A stretch of DNA of 64,000 bases from Thalassobaculum fulvum (GCF_014652915.1 NZ_BMZS01000010.1:270438-334437); one strand, 5' to 3'. Shown: positions 49,409-62,993, numbered from the stretch's first letter. A program made the numbers and translations. The notes: generated from the sequence alone by a model not told the origin.

Positions 49409-50577
49409 TCCCCAACGAGTATCCGACCCTGAACTTCGACCTCGGCGAGACCGCCGACATGATGCGCGACAGCGTGCGCAGCTTCTGCGCCACCGAGATC
49501 GCGCCGCGGGCATCCGACATCGACCGCGACAACACCTTCCCGCACGACCTGTGGCGCAAGCTCGGCGACCTGGGCGTGCTCGGCGTCACCGTCGGCGAGG
49601 AGTACGGCGGCGCCGGCATGGGCTATCTCGAGCACTGCGTGGCGATGGAGGAGATCAGCCGGGCGTCGGCCGCGGTCGGCTTGAGCTACGGCGCCCACTC
49701 CAATCTCTGCGTCAACCAGATCCGCCTGAACGGCAACGACGAGCAGAAGCGGCGTTTCCTGCCGAAGCTGATCTCCGGCGAGTTCGTCGGCGCGCTGGCG
49801 ATGAGCGAGCCGGGGGCCGGCTCCGACGTGGTGTCGATGCGCACCCGGGCCGAGAAGAAGGGCGACCGCTACATCCTGAACGGCGGCAAGATGTGGATCA
49901 CCAACGGCCCGACCGCCGACGTGATCGTGGTCTACGCCAAGACCGATCCCGACGCCCACCAGCGCGGAATCACCGCGTTCCTGGTCGAGAAGGGCATGAA
50001 GGGATTCTCGATCGCCCAGAAGCTCGACAAGCTGGGCATGCGCGGCTCCGACACCGGCGAGCTGGTGTTCGAGGACGTCGAGATCCCCGCGGAGAACGTG
50101 CTCGGCACCGTCAACAAGGGCGTCAACGTGCTGATGAGCGGGCTCGACTACGAGCGTGCGGTACTGGCCGCCGGGCCGACCGGCATCATGCAGGCCTGCA
50201 TGGACGTGGTGATCCCCTACGTCCACGAGCGCAAGCAGTTCGGCCAGGCGATCGGCGAGTTCCAGATCATGCAGGCCAAGCTGGCCGACATGTACGTGAT
50301 CATGAACGCCGCGAAGTCCTACGTGTACACGGTGGCCAAGGCCTGCGACCGCGGCGAGGTCACCCGCAAGGACGCCGCCGGCGCGATCCTGTACGCCGCC
50401 GAGAAGGCGACCTGGATGGCGCTCGAGGCGATCCAGTGCCTGGGCGGCAACGGCTACATCAACGACTACGCGACCGGTCGCCTGCTGCGCGACGCCAAGC
50501 TCTACGAGATCGGCGCCGGCACCAGCGAGATCCGGCGCATGCTGATCGGCCGCGAGCTGTTCAAGGAGACCGCCTGA
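49405..50577 (+). CDS. isovaleryl-CoA dehydrogenase
   Basis: Oxidises isovaleryl-CoA to 3-methylcrotonyl-CoA with FAD, step three of leucine breakdown. The 390 residues include [37 protein letters not shown] (flavin site), [12 protein letters not shown], and [15 protein letters not shown], in which the Glu aligns with the catalytic base of isovaleryl-CoA dehydrogenases. The C-terminal [42 protein letters not shown] is diagnostic. The ATG overlaps the thioesterase stop. A bidirectional terminator follows. Confidence 0.94.
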   Translation: MIPNEYPTLNFDLGETADMMRDSVRSFCATEIAPRASDIDRDNTFPHDLWRKLGDLGVLGVTVGEEYGGAGMGYLEHCVAMEEISRASAAVGLSYGAHSNLCVNQIRLNGNDEQKRRFLPKLISGEFVGALAMSEPGAGSDVVSMRTRAEKKGDRYILNGGKMWITNGPTADVIVVYAKTDPDAHQRGITAFLVEKGMKGFSIAQKLDKLGMRGSDTGELVFEDVEIPAENVLGTVNKGVNVLMSGLDYERAVLAAGPTGIMQACMDVVIPYVHERKQFGQAIGEFQIMQAKLADMYVIMNAAKSYVYTVAKACDRGEVTRKDAAGAILYAAEKATWMALEAIQCLGGNGYINDYATGRLLRDAKLYEIGAGTSEIRRMLIGRELFKETA

Positions 50578-50641
50578 GGCGGCGGCCTCGGGGTGGCGGC
50601 ATCGGGGCGGCGGGATGATCGGCTGGCGATCCGGACACGAA

Positions 50642-50668
50642 GCGGGCGGCCCGCAGGGGGCCGCCCGC
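50642..50668. terminator. bidirectional terminator between ivd and the multicopper oxidase gene
   Basis: GCGGGCGGCC (50642-50651) and GGCCGCCCGC (50659-50668) form a perfect 10-bp stem around a 7-nt loop in the 118-nt gap where the two genes converge. No T tract, but symmetric placement suits both strands. Confidence 0.65.
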
Positions 50669-50695
50669 CCGTGGCCGGTGCGACGCCGCCCGGCC

Positions 50696-52732
50696 TCAGG
50701 TCTTGTCGTAGCCGCCGGTCTCGGGGTCGAGGATCGCGACCGACAGCATCATGCCGTTGTCCTCGTGGAACAGGTTGTGGCAGTGCAGGACGAACTCGCC
50801 GGTGAAGTCGACCTGCTTGCTGGCCGCCACCACCATGGTGCCGGGCACGAAGTTGGGCTTGTCGTCGGGCGTGCCGGCGTCGAAGTAGATCGTGTCCCGC
50901 CAGATCGGCATCTGGTACCAGACCGGCGCCTCGTAGCCGCGGTTGGTGGTGTCGTAGGGCACGCGGGCGAACGCCGCGAACGAGTTGATGTGGATGTGGA
51001 AGATGTGGGCGTCGTTGGAGCTGTAGAGGTTCCAGACGTCGGAATCCCCCTGGTAGAGCTGCAGTTGCGGCGAGGCCCCCGGGTCGCCGTCGAAGTGCTG
51101 GTCGTTGATCAGGAACGCCGGCGCGACCGGCACGCCGGAGGCGTTGAACGCAGCGTCGACGGTCTTGAACTCCAGGGTCTGGGTCGCCACCGGCATCGTG
51201 CTCGGCACGGTGGGCGTCGAGCCGGAGGCCGGCAGGCTGTCCGGGACCGCCGGACGCTGGATGGTGGCGGTCGCGAACAGCGCCTCGGTCGGCAGGCTCT
51301 GGTTCTTCGTGGATTTGTTGGACGACACCACGAAGGTCATCAGGCTGGAGGTGTTCGGGGTGTTGTTCTCGACCACGGTCGGCGCCTCGCCGAGGCCGGC
51401 GCCGTACAGCTCGAAGGTGCCGGCCGCGTTGGCCTGGATCAGCAGGTCGACCCGCTGGCCCGGCGCCAGGGTGATCAGCTCGGCGGTGGTGTAGTAGGCG
51501 CTGTCCTTGGCGGTCAGGCTGTAGTCGATCTCGTAGTAGGCGCCGGTGCCGGCCGGGTCGCGCGGCAGCAGGGCGATGCCGTCGACCGCGATGGCGTAGA
51601 CGCCGGGCAGGGCGGGCGCCGTGCCGCTCCCCGTGTACTTGAACTTGGGAATGTAGGTCTGGCCGTTGCTGGCATTGACCAGCCGCAGCCGCACGATCTG
51701 CCCGAGGTCCATCGACACGGTCGGGTTGAGCTGGCCGTTGATCGAGGTCGGGGTGTGCGACGGGCCCGGGGTCAGGGTCTGGTCGAGACAGGTGCTCGGC
51801 GCCGGCTCGCCGCCGATGTAGTAGCCGGCCGGGTAGAACACCGCCTGGGTCTTTGTCGGGTTCGTATAGTAGTAGCCGATGGTCTGCATCACCGCGACGA
51901 TCTCGTCGGCCGCCGTGATGTTGCACTGGCTGGCCAGCAGGTCGTCGATGTCGCCGTCGCCGGCCTTGCCGCGGACGATCAGCGCGCCCGACATGCCCGG
52001 GCCGACCTGGCTGGCGACGGCGCCGTGCTTGTGCGGGTGGTACCAGAAGGTCCCGACCGGGTGGTCGACCGGCACCGTGTAGAAGTACGGGAAGCTGGTC
52101 GGCTGGTCGATGACGTGCGGGTCGCTGTCGGTGGTCGAGCGGATCATCAACAGCACGTTGTCCGAGGGGGTCTGCGGCGTCACGTGCAGGCCGTGGGTGT
52201 GCAGGTTGGTCATCGTGAAGCCGTGCGGCCGCCAGCCGGAATCGGGCGCCATCATCGAGACGTTGTTGATCGGGCCGCAGACGCTCATCGCGTTGTTGAA
52301 CCACACGCCGGTGGTCTGGCCGCGCTCGAACACCATGGTCGGACCGACCTGCACGGCGCCGGCGGGCGGCTGGTTGGCGGCGTCGACGTAGGAGGTCGCC
52401 GTCAGGGTGACGGTGCCGAGCGTGATGTCGGTGCGGGTGCTGCAGTTCAGCGCGTACAGCGTGTCCGGGAGGGGCGCGGACGACAGCCCGGGCAGCCCCT
52501 GGAGCTGCGAGAGATAGTCGGCCGCGAGCTGGCTGGATCGGGCGACCGCGGACGCCAGCGGCGGGCTCGCCAGCGGGTCGGTGGCGGCCAGGCTGGTGCT
52601 GGAGATGGCGGGGATCGCCGCTCGCGCGGCGACCGGCAGGACGGAAACGGCGGCCGCGGAGCCCGCGATCGCGCCGATGCCCTTGAGGGCGGAGCGGCGG
52701 GTCAGCGCGGTTCCGCGAATTGTGTGCGTCAT
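50696..52732 (-). CDS. Tat-exported multicopper oxidase
   Basis: Oxidises a phenolic, metal or other substrate with reduction of oxygen to water; substrate unknown. A Tat signal peptide (TRRSALKGIG at 11-20, then an Ala-rich hydrophobic stretch ending about ARA-AIP, 38) directs folded export. Copper ligands are HTHGLH (178-183), YHPHKHG (231-237), HIFHIHINSF and HCHNLFHEDNGMM (650-662), with Cys651, His656 and axial Met661 for type 1 copper. At 678 residues it is longer than CueO-type enzymes (about 500). It sits within the split leucine cluster, reversed. Confidence 0.9.
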   Translation of the reverse strand: MTHTIRGTALTRRSALKGIGAIAGSAAAVSVLPVAARAAIPAISSTSLAATDPLASPPLASAVARSSQLAADYLSQLQGLPGLSSAPLPDTLYALNCSTRTDITLGTVTLTATSYVDAANQPPAGAVQVGPTMVFERGQTTGVWFNNAMSVCGPINNVSMMAPDSGWRPHGFTMTNLHTHGLHVTPQTPSDNVLLMIRSTTDSDPHVIDQPTSFPYFYTVPVDHPVGTFWYHPHKHGAVASQVGPGMSGALIVRGKAGDGDIDDLLASQCNITAADEIVAVMQTIGYYYTNPTKTQAVFYPAGYYIGGEPAPSTCLDQTLTPGPSHTPTSINGQLNPTVSMDLGQIVRLRLVNASNGQTYIPKFKYTGSGTAPALPGVYAIAVDGIALLPRDPAGTGAYYEIDYSLTAKDSAYYTTAELITLAPGQRVDLLIQANAAGTFELYGAGLGEAPTVVENNTPNTSSLMTFVVSSNKSTKNQSLPTEALFATATIQRPAVPDSLPASGSTPTVPSTMPVATQTLEFKTVDAAFNASGVPVAPAFLINDQHFDGDPGASPQLQLYQGDSDVWNLYSSNDAHIFHIHINSFAAFARVPYDTTNRGYEAPVWYQMPIWRDTIYFDAGTPDDKPNFVPGTMVVAASKQVDFTGEFVLHCHNLFHEDNGMMLSVAILDPETGGYDKT

Positions 52733-52815
52733 GACGACTCTCCCCTTCGTCAGGATGGCAAGGAGAGCGCACTATCGACGCGTTTTTATGAACGGTCTAT
52801 GCAAACAGCGATTGT

Positions 52816-52827
52816 GTATCGCGATAC
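52816..52827. promoter_or_regulatory. 12-bp perfect palindrome upstream of the multicopper oxidase gene
   Basis: GTATCGCGATAC reads identically on both strands, 84 nt upstream of the oxidase start, between it and the NTF2-like gene. It is a candidate operator; no regulator gene is adjacent. Confidence 0.4.
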
Positions 52828-52861
52828 TCCGCCGATTCCGGGCCGGACACTGCCGGTTGCC

Positions 52862-53386
52862 TCACATCGCCCGCGACGGCTGCGTCGGGTCAAGGATCCG
52901 GCGGGCGCCTTCCGGCCCGCACACCGGAAGGCCGGTCGGGTCGAGCAGGCCGAGCTGCACCAGCACGCTGGCCTGGTCCCAGTAGATATGCTCGTGCGAG
53001 ATCTTGCCGTCCTTGACGCCGACGACGACGCAGAAGGCCGCCTCGACCGGCTTGCCGGTGGGCTGCACGCCCGGCAGCATCCACTCGATCTCCGCGGTGT
53101 GGGTGAACTTGATCACCAGCTCGTCGACGATCTGGTCGGTCCCGACGGTGCTGGACACCGGAATCATCTCGACGTCGGGCGGAAAGAACTTGCCGACCAG
53201 ATGGTTGGCGTAGAACGCCCGGACGCCGTCGCGACCGTATCCACCGACCATCGACGGGACGTTGGTGAGATGCGGGTTGTCGGTCATGGTGGCCATCGTC
53301 GTCTCGAGGTCGCCCCTGAGCTCGGCCTGCACATGCTCCTGGAACAGGTCGACGAGCGCCTGTTGTCGTTCGTCCAGATCAGACAT
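52862..53386 (-). CDS. NTF2-like (SnoaL/ketosteroid isomerase-type) protein
   Basis: The 174 residues match the cone-shaped NTF2-like fold: an opening helix (ALVDLFQEHVQAELRGDLETTMATMTDNPHLTNVPSMVGGYGRDGVRAFYANH) and later strands (VEAAFCVVVGVKDGKISHEHIYWDQASVLVQLGLL). Such proteins are isomerases, cyclases or small-molecule binders; none of these roles can be chosen here. It is in line with the multicopper oxidase gene, 129 nt ahead of it on the minus strand, with the palindrome between them. Confidence 0.78.
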   Translation of the reverse strand: MSDLDERQQALVDLFQEHVQAELRGDLETTMATMTDNPHLTNVPSMVGGYGRDGVRAFYANHLVGKFFPPDVEMIPVSSTVGTDQIVDELVIKFTHTAEIEWMLPGVQPTGKPVEAAFCVVVGVKDGKISHEHIYWDQASVLVQLGLLDPTGLPVCGPEGARRILDPTQPSRAM

Positions 53387-53466
53387 CTTCCTGCACGCCC
53401 CCCATCGCGTTCTGGATACTTCGGCAATACAGATTGCCCACGGAAGACAACGCTAGGTCGAGCGAA

Positions 53467-54108
53467 ATGAACGAAGCCTTAACGGTCGCGGGCGACGAGC
53501 CGACCCGCTGTTCCTGGTGCGCGGGAAACGACGACTACATCGCCTATCACGACGACGAGTGGGGCCGGCCGGTCGCCGACGACGTCCGGCTGTACGAGAA
53601 GATCTGCCTCGAGGGTTTCCAGTCCGGGTTGTCCTGGCTGACCATCCTGCGCAAGCGCGAGAACTTCCGGGCCGCATTCGCGGGGTTCGACTTCCGCAAG
53701 GTCGCCGGCTTCGGCGAGGACGACGTGCAGCGGCTGCTGGCCGATGCCGGGATCGTCCGGCACCGCGGCAAGATCGAGTCGGCGATCAACAACGCCCGGC
53801 GGGCGATCGAGCTGGTCGAGGAGGCCGGCTCGCTGGCGGCGTTCATCTGGTCGTTCGAACCGAAGCCGGCGGATCGGCCGGACCGCTTCGACCGCGAGAC
53901 CCTGATGAAGATCACCAGGTCGGACGCCTCGACCGCGCTGTCCAAGGCGCTGAAGAAGCGAGGCTGGAGCTTCGTCGGCCCGACCACGATGTACGCCTTC
54001 ATGCAATCGGTCGGGATCGTCAACGACCACTTCGCGGACTGTCACAGCCGGACCTTGTGCGAGGAGGCGCGGGCGGCGTTCCGGCGGCCGGGAGGCACTG
54101 AGGGGTGA
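53467..54108 (+). CDS. tag: DNA-3-methyladenine glycosylase I
   Basis: Removes 3-methyladenine from alkylated DNA. ATG 53467 gives NEALTVAGDEPTRCSWCAGNDDYIAYHDDEWGRPVADDVRLYEKICLEGFQSGLSWLTILRKRENFRAAFAGFD and so on, the Tag signature, with zinc ligands in RCSWC and DHFADCHSRTLC. The 213-residue length is near the family norm. A TTG further upstream would extend it by 11 residues and is unlikely. Divergent from the NTF2-like gene across 80 nt. Confidence 0.93.
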   Translation: MNEALTVAGDEPTRCSWCAGNDDYIAYHDDEWGRPVADDVRLYEKICLEGFQSGLSWLTILRKRENFRAAFAGFDFRKVAGFGEDDVQRLLADAGIVRHRGKIESAINNARRAIELVEEAGSLAAFIWSFEPKPADRPDRFDRETLMKITRSDASTALSKALKKRGWSFVGPTTMYAFMQSVGIVNDHFADCHSRTLCEEARAAFRRPGGTEG

Positions 54109-54121
54109 GGGGGAGGAAGAC

Positions 54122-54523
54122 ATGACCGGCAGACGCATCTATTCCGGCGCCCCGTTCGAGGCGATGGCCGGCTACGCCCGGGCGGTGGTCGATCCGCCCT
54201 ACGTGTTCGTGTCCGGCACCACTGGGTTCGATCCGGAGACCCTGCAGTTCCCGGACGACGTCGAGAGCCAGTGCGAGAACTGCTTCGCCAACATCGCGCG
54301 GGCCCTGGCGCAGGCCGGCGCCAGCCTCAACGACCTGGTGCGGGTACGGGTGTTCGTGGCCAGCCGCGAGGAGTTCGAGCGCATCAAGCCGATCATCAAG
54401 AGGTACTGCGACCAGGCCCGGCCGGCCAACACCACGGTGCTGGCGGAACTGGTCGAGCCGTACATGCGGGTCGAGGTCGAGGCGACCGCCCGCCTGACCG
54501 CGAGCGAGCAGGGGCGGCCATGA
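54122..54523 (+). CDS. RidA/YjgF-family protein
   Basis: RidA proteins hydrolyse reactive enamines and imines produced by PLP enzymes. The 133-residue product has FVSGTTGFDPETLQFPDDVESQCENCFANIARALAQAGASLNDLVRVRVFV and RPANTTVLAELVEPYMRVEVEATA, with the conserved Arg in the MRVEVEA segment. It starts 13 nt after tag and precedes the DUF1989 gene by 144 nt. Confidence 0.9.
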   Translation: MTGRRIYSGAPFEAMAGYARAVVDPPYVFVSGTTGFDPETLQFPDDVESQCENCFANIARALAQAGASLNDLVRVRVFVASREEFERIKPIIKRYCDQARPANTTVLAELVEPYMRVEVEATARLTASEQGRP

Positions 54524-54667
54524 GGGTGCATTCGTGAGGGTGCGTTGCAGCATGGGGACTCGCATGCCCGCCCGGCCGCTTGCTATCGTCCGACCGACAT
54601 CGCGGCGCGGCTCCCACGCGCCCGCCCGGTCGCGGATGCCAAGGCGGCCGATGCCAGGGGAAGCACG

Positions 54668-55282
54668 ATGACCGAACAGACCGTCACGATCCCGGCCCGC
54701 AAGGGCAAGGCGACCCGCCTGCCCGCCGGCCATGTGATCAAGGTGATCAACACCCCGGGGACCCAGGTGGTGGACACCTGGGCGTTCGTCGACGGCGACA
54801 TGACCGAGTTCATGTCGATGGAGCACAGCCGGGCCGCCATGAACCGGCTGACGCCGAAGATCGGCGACACCCTGGTGACCAACCGCCGGCGGCCGATCCT
54901 GACGGTGGTCGACGATACCTCGGGCGAGGTGCACGACACCTTCATCGCCGCCTGCGACCGCTGGCGCTACGAGGGCCTCGGCGTGACCGGGTACCACGAC
55001 AACTGCCAGGACAACCTGCACGCCGGACTGGCGGAACTGGGCCTGGCGGCGACCGAGACGCCGAGCCCGCTCAACCTGTTCATGAACATCCCCTGGGACC
55101 TGGCGGGGCGGATCGACTGGAAGCCGCCGGTGTCCGAGCCGGGCTCTTACATCCTCCTGCGGGCCGAGCGCGACTGCATCGTGGCGTTCTCGTCCTGCCC
55201 GCAGGACATCATCCCGATCAACGGCGTCGGCTGCACGCCGCAGGCGGCGCACTTCGTCGTCCTCGACGGCGCGGCGTTCTAG
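54668..55282 (+). CDS. DUF1989 (urea carboxylase-associated) family protein
   Basis: The 204 residues match the urea carboxylase-associated family: GHVIKVINTPGTQVVDTWAFVDGD, MEHSRAAMNRLTPKIGDTLVTNRRRPILTVVDD, CQDNLHAGLAELGL, and PSPLNLFMNIPWD. Relatives are found beside urea carboxylase/allophanate systems and are now linked to guanidine use, but no carboxylase is adjacent. Its role here is not assignable. ATG 54668 is used because the earlier frame is low in family signal. Confidence 0.85.
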   Translation: MTEQTVTIPARKGKATRLPAGHVIKVINTPGTQVVDTWAFVDGDMTEFMSMEHSRAAMNRLTPKIGDTLVTNRRRPILTVVDDTSGEVHDTFIAACDRWRYEGLGVTGYHDNCQDNLHAGLAELGLAATETPSPLNLFMNIPWDLAGRIDWKPPVSEPGSYILLRAERDCIVAFSSCPQDIIPINGVGCTPQAAHFVVLDGAAF

Positions 55283-55298
55283 ACGGAGGAGCGTCCGC

Positions 55299-55976
55299 AT
55301 GCCGACCGTCCTGATCACCGGCGCCAACCGCGGTATCGGCCTCGAACTGGCCCGCCAGTACGCCGCGGACGGCTGGAACGTCCTGGCGACCTGCCGCGAC
55401 CCCGGCAAGGCGGCGGAGCTGAAGGCCGTCGCCGGCGACGTGGCGGTGCACCGCCTCGACGTCGACGACCCGGCGGGTGTGGAGGCCCTGGCCGCCCGGA
55501 TGGAGGGACGGCCGATCGACGTGCTGTTCAACAACGCCGGCATCAACCGGCGCGCGCCGTCGATCGCCGACATCGACTACGCCGCCTGGGCCGAGACCAT
55601 GACGACCAACGTCTTCGGCCCGATCCGGGTGGCCTGGGCGCTGCGCGACAATGTTCTGGCCTCGGACAGCAAGGTCATGGCCTTCGTCAGCTCCAAGATG
55701 GGGTCGGTCGCCGAGAACACCGGCGGCAGCATCATGTACCGGTCGTCCAAGTCGGCGCTGAACATGGCGGTCAGCTGCCTGGCCAAGGAACTGGCCGGCC
55801 GGGGCGCGATCGCGGTGTTGTTCCATCCGGGCCACGTCCGCACCGACATGGGCGGTCCGTCGGCGCCGGTGACCGCGCCGGACAGTGCCGCCGGGATGCG
55901 CAGGGTGATCGCCGGGCTGACCCCGCAGGACAACGGGGCGTTCCGGAATTTCGACGGCACGCCGCTGCCGTGGTGA
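55299..55976 (+). CDS. short-chain dehydrogenase/reductase
   Basis: An NAD(P)-dependent oxidoreductase. TGANRGIG (7-14) is the Rossmann glycine motif, NNAGI the conserved Asn-Ala-Gly, SSKMGS the catalytic Ser strand and YRSSK the catalytic Tyr-x3-Lys. 225 residues, close to the C-factor/sniffer subgroup. Substrate unknown. Sixteen nt after the DUF1989 gene with an ACGGAGGA ribosome site. Confidence 0.9.
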   Translation: MPTVLITGANRGIGLELARQYAADGWNVLATCRDPGKAAELKAVAGDVAVHRLDVDDPAGVEALAARMEGRPIDVLFNNAGINRRAPSIADIDYAAWAETMTTNVFGPIRVAWALRDNVLASDSKVMAFVSSKMGSVAENTGGSIMYRSSKSALNMAVSCLAKELAGRGAIAVLFHPGHVRTDMGGPSAPVTAPDSAAGMRRVIAGLTPQDNGAFRNFDGTPLPW

Positions 55977-56010
55977 GGCGCGGCGCGAACGACCGAGGGA
56001 GGAACTGGTC

Positions 56011-56661
56011 ATGACCGAGAGTGCTTCCGACACCGACGAGGCGCCGGCGTCCGAGCCGGGCGGTGCCCCGATCGACTTCTACTTCGACTTCTCGTCGCCC
56101 TACGGCTATCTCGCGGCCCACAAGATCGACTCGATCGCCCGCCTGTACGGCCGGGCGATGAACTGGCGGCCGATCCTGCTGGGCGTGATCTTCAAGACCA
56201 CCGGCGCGGTGCCGCTGCTCGACGTGCCGATCAAGGGGGCCTACGCCCGCCGCGACATGGAGCGCACGGCCCGGTTCCTGGGCATGCCGCTGGTGTTCCC
56301 GCAGGTCATGCCGTTCCCGTCGATCGCCGCGGCCCGCGCGGTCTACTGGGTGCAGGACCGGGACCCGCAGCAGGCCCGCGACCTGTGCCTCGCCCTGTAC
56401 GACCGGGCGTTCGCCCGGGGCGGCGACATCCGCGAGCCGGCGGCCGTGCTGGAATGCGCGGCCGAGGTCGGGATCGACGCGGACGAACTGGCGGCCGCCC
56501 TGCAGGACCCGGCGGTCAAGGAACGCCTGAAGTCCGAGAACGAAGCGGCGATGGCGGCCGGCGTCTGCGGCTCGCCGTTCTTCGTCGTCGACGGCGAGCC
56601 GTTCTGGGGCGCCGACCGACTTGATCACGTCGAGCGTTGGCTCGCGACCGGCGGCTGGTGA
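56011..56661 (+). CDS. 2-hydroxychromene-2-carboxylate isomerase-like DsbA-fold protein
   Basis: The 216 residues have the kappa-class GST/DsbA signature [23 protein letters not shown] (about 22-44), with the Ser of SSP as the likely glutathione-activating residue, and the C-terminal thioredoxin-fold segment [26 protein letters not shown]. Related enzymes isomerise naphthalene-pathway intermediates with glutathione, but here no aromatic pathway genes are present. Seven nt before mccB. Confidence 0.85.
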   Translation: MTESASDTDEAPASEPGGAPIDFYFDFSSPYGYLAAHKIDSIARLYGRAMNWRPILLGVIFKTTGAVPLLDVPIKGAYARRDMERTARFLGMPLVFPQVMPFPSIAAARAVYWVQDRDPQQARDLCLALYDRAFARGGDIREPAAVLECAAEVGIDADELAAALQDPAVKERLKSENEAAMAAGVCGSPFFVVDGEPFWGADRLDHVERWLATGGW

Positions 56662-56668
56662 GACAGGC

Positions 56669-58276
<1,608 letters not shown>

Positions 58277-58286
58277 GGGGGCGGGG

Positions 58287-59092
58287 ATGCCGATGAAGCA
58301 TGCGATCCAGCGGCCCGAGACCCTGACGGTCGACAGGGACGGCCGCGGCGTGGTCCGGCTGACGATCAACCGGCCGGAGATCCGCAATGCCTTCGACGGC
58401 ACGCTGATCGGCGACCTGACCGCCACGCTCGAGGGGTTGGCGGCCGACGACGGCATCCGCGCGCTGGTGCTGACCGGCGCCGGGGCGGCGTTCTCGGCCG
58501 GCGCCGAACTCGGGTGGATGCGGGCCTCGGCCGAGCAGGGCGACCACGAGAACTTCCAGGACGCCCTGCGGCTCGCCGGGCTGATGAAGCGGCTCGACGA
58601 CATGCCGATGCCGACGATCGCCCGGGTCAACGGCGCCGCCATGGGCGGCGGGGTCGGGCTGACCGCCTGCTGCGACATGGCGATCGCCTCGGAGGCGGCG
58701 GTGTTCGCGCTCAGCGAGGTCAAGCTCGGGATCATCCCCGGGGCGATCAGCCCCTACGTACTGCGGGCCATCGGGCCGCGCAACGCCCGGCGCTATTTCC
58801 TGACCGGCGAGCGGTTCGACGCCGCCGCCGCCCGGGACATCGGGCTGGTGCACGAGGTGGTGCCGGCCGGCCGCCTGGACGCCGCGGTCGACGACCTGGT
58901 CGACGAGCTGCTGGCGGCCGGACCGAAGGCGGTGCGGGCCGCCAAGGACCTGATCGCCCACGTGGCGTTCCGGGAGATCGACGACCTGCTGATCCGCGAC
59001 ACCGCCCAGCGGATCGCCGGCCAGCGGGCCGGCGACGAGGCCAAGGACGGATTGGGGGCATTCTTGGAAAAGCGCAAACCGGGGTGGATCGC

Positions 59093-59096
<4 letters not shown>
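58287..59096 (+). CDS. enoyl-CoA hydratase family, methylglutaconyl-CoA hydratase-like
   Basis: Probably hydrates 3-methylglutaconyl-CoA to HMG-CoA, the step after methylcrotonyl-CoA carboxylase. The 269-residue product has the crotonase glycines and Glu in LTGAGAAFSAGAELGWMR, NGAAMGGGVGLTACCDMAIASE (oxyanion hole), and SEVKLGIIPGAISPYVL. The placement between the two carboxylase genes supports the specificity, though sequence alone only gives crotonase. The stop overlaps mccA by 4 nt. Confidence 0.9.
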
Positions 59097-61104
<2,008 letters not shown>

Positions 61105-61108
<4 letters not shown>

Positions 61109-62496
61109 CCGCCCGCTACCGCACGCCCCTGATCGCCGGGATCCTGGCGGTCGCGGCGCTGGCGCTGTGGTTCACGCCGCCGCCCGCCGGCGCCTCGCCG
61201 ATGATGATGCACGCGGCCGCGCTGGTGGTCCTGTCGATCGGCTGCTGGGCCACCATGATCGTGCCCGAGCACCTGGCGGCGCTGGGATTCTTCCTCGGCG
61301 CCATGGTGCTGCATGTCGGCAAGCCGCTGGTGATCTTCTCCGGCTTCGCCAGCCCGGCGTTCTGGCTGGTGTTCGGCGGGTTGGTGATCGGCGCCGCGGT
61401 CGAGCGCACCGGCCTCGGCCGGCGGATCGCCCGGGCGCTGGTCGGGCGCTTCACGGGCGGCTACATGGCGACCGTCGCCGGGGTGGTGACGGTGTGCCTG
61501 GCGCTCGGGTTCCTGATGCCGTCGACCATGGGGCGGCTGGTGCTGCTGCTGCCGATCGTGATGGCGCTGGCGGACCGGCTCGGCTACCGCGAGGGCTCGC
61601 GCGGGCGGACCGGCCTGGTGATCGCCACCGGCTTCGGCTCCTATCTCGGGCCGGTCGCGATCCTGCCGGCGAACGTGCCGAACAACGTGCTGCTGGGCGC
61701 GGCCCAGGTGTTCCATGGCGTCCAGCTGCGCTACTTCGACTGGCTGCTGATCCATTTCCCGGTGCTGGGCTTCCTGAAGTCGGTTCTGCTGGTGGTGGTG
61801 GTGTGGTGGCTGTTCCGCGACACCCCGAGCGAATCGGCGGGAACCGCCGACGAAGCCGCCCCGGTGTACTGGAGCAAGGACGAGCGGCTGCTGGCGGTGC
61901 TGCTGGCGATCGCGCTCGGCCTGTGGGCGACCGACTCGGTGCACCATGTCTCGCCGGCCTGGATCAGCCTCGGGGCCGGGCTGATCTGCCTGCTGCCGGC
62001 GGTCGGTCTGGTGCCGCCGCAGGCGTTTCGCGACAAGGTGCCGATGAACCCGCTGATCTACGTGGCCGGGATCCTCGGGGTCGGTGCGCTGGTGGCCGAC
62101 AGCGGGCTCGGGGCGGCGCTCGCCGAGGCCATGCTGGGCGCGATCCACCTGGACCCGGACTCGCCGGGGCGCAGCTTCTTCGCGCTGGCGCTGCTCGGAA
62201 CCGGGCTCGGCACGGTGTCCACCATGCCCGGCGTACCGGCGATTCTCACGCCGATCGCCGGCGACATGGCGGCCGCCTCGGGGCTGCCGATCGAGACCGT
62301 GCTGATGACCTTCGTGGTCGGGTTCTCGACGGTGTTCTTCCCCTACCAGGTGCCGCCGCTGATCGTCCTGCTGCAGCTCGGCAACATCCCGATCCGCGCC
62401 GCGCTGGGCACCGCGCTGGTGACCGCGGTGGCGACCGTGGTCCTGCTGCTGCCGCTGGATTACCTGTGGTGGCGCGTGCTGGGGCTGCTGCCGTGA
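61105..62496 (+). CDS. DASS/SLC13-type permease
   Basis: The 463 residues form about 11-13 hydrophobic helices, with two similar halves: LGFLMPSTMGRLVLLLPIVMALADRLG and TVSTMPGVPAILTPIAGDMAAASG, the paired hairpin motifs of divalent-anion:sodium symporter-like proteins. Substrate unknown. The ATG overlaps the mccA stop (ATGA), so it is likely cotranslated with the leucine enzymes and might move a carboxylate from that pathway, for example isovalerate or a branched acid. That is inference. Confidence 0.85.
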
Positions 62497-62512
62497 CCGG
62501 AAGGAGGGGGCG

Positions 62513-62956
62513 GTGACGCTTCACCTGATCAAGCTGTGCGTCGGCATCGACACCGTCGAGCAGCTGGAGGCGTACCGCAAGCGCCGGCAGGCCGAGCTGA
62601 CCGCCGCCGGGCTGCCGCCCCATACCCGTCACCTGACCCGCAACTTCCCGCGGCGGGCCGCCGAGATCCTGGAGGGCGGCGGCTCGCTGTACTGGGTGAT
62701 CCGCCGCGAGATCAGGGCGCGCCAGCGCCTCCACGCCATCGAGGAGGCGGTCGACGAGAACGGCCGGCCGTGCTGTGCGCTGGTGTTCGAGCCGGAGGTG
62801 ATCCGGGTGATGCCGCGCAGCCACCGGCCGTTCCAGGGCTGGCGCTACCTGGAGGCGGCGGACGCCCCGGCCGACCTGCCGGCCCATTCGGCCGACGACT
62901 CGGCGGACATGCCCGAGGAGATGCGCCGCGAACTGCGCGCCCTCGGCCTGATCTGA
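62513..62956 (+). CDS. DUF1489 family protein
   Basis: A 147-residue protein of unknown function common in alphaproteobacteria. GTG 62513, with GGAAGGAGGGGGC directly before it, gives TLHLIKLCVGIDTVEQLEAYRKRR; TRHLTRNFPRRAAEILEGGGSLYWVIRREIRARQ and CALVFEPEVIRVMPRSHRPFQGWRYLEAADAP are family segments. It lies 16 nt after the permease gene and converges with the lipoprotein gene. GCCGGCGCCGGC at 62965-62976 could help terminate. Confidence 0.88.
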   Translation: MTLHLIKLCVGIDTVEQLEAYRKRRQAELTAAGLPPHTRHLTRNFPRRAAEILEGGGSLYWVIRREIRARQRLHAIEEAVDENGRPCCALVFEPEVIRVMPRSHRPFQGWRYLEAADAPADLPAHSADDSADMPEEMRRELRALGLI

Positions 62957-62993
62957 GGCGGGCTGCCGGCGCCGGCGCCCGTCCGGGCGACGG

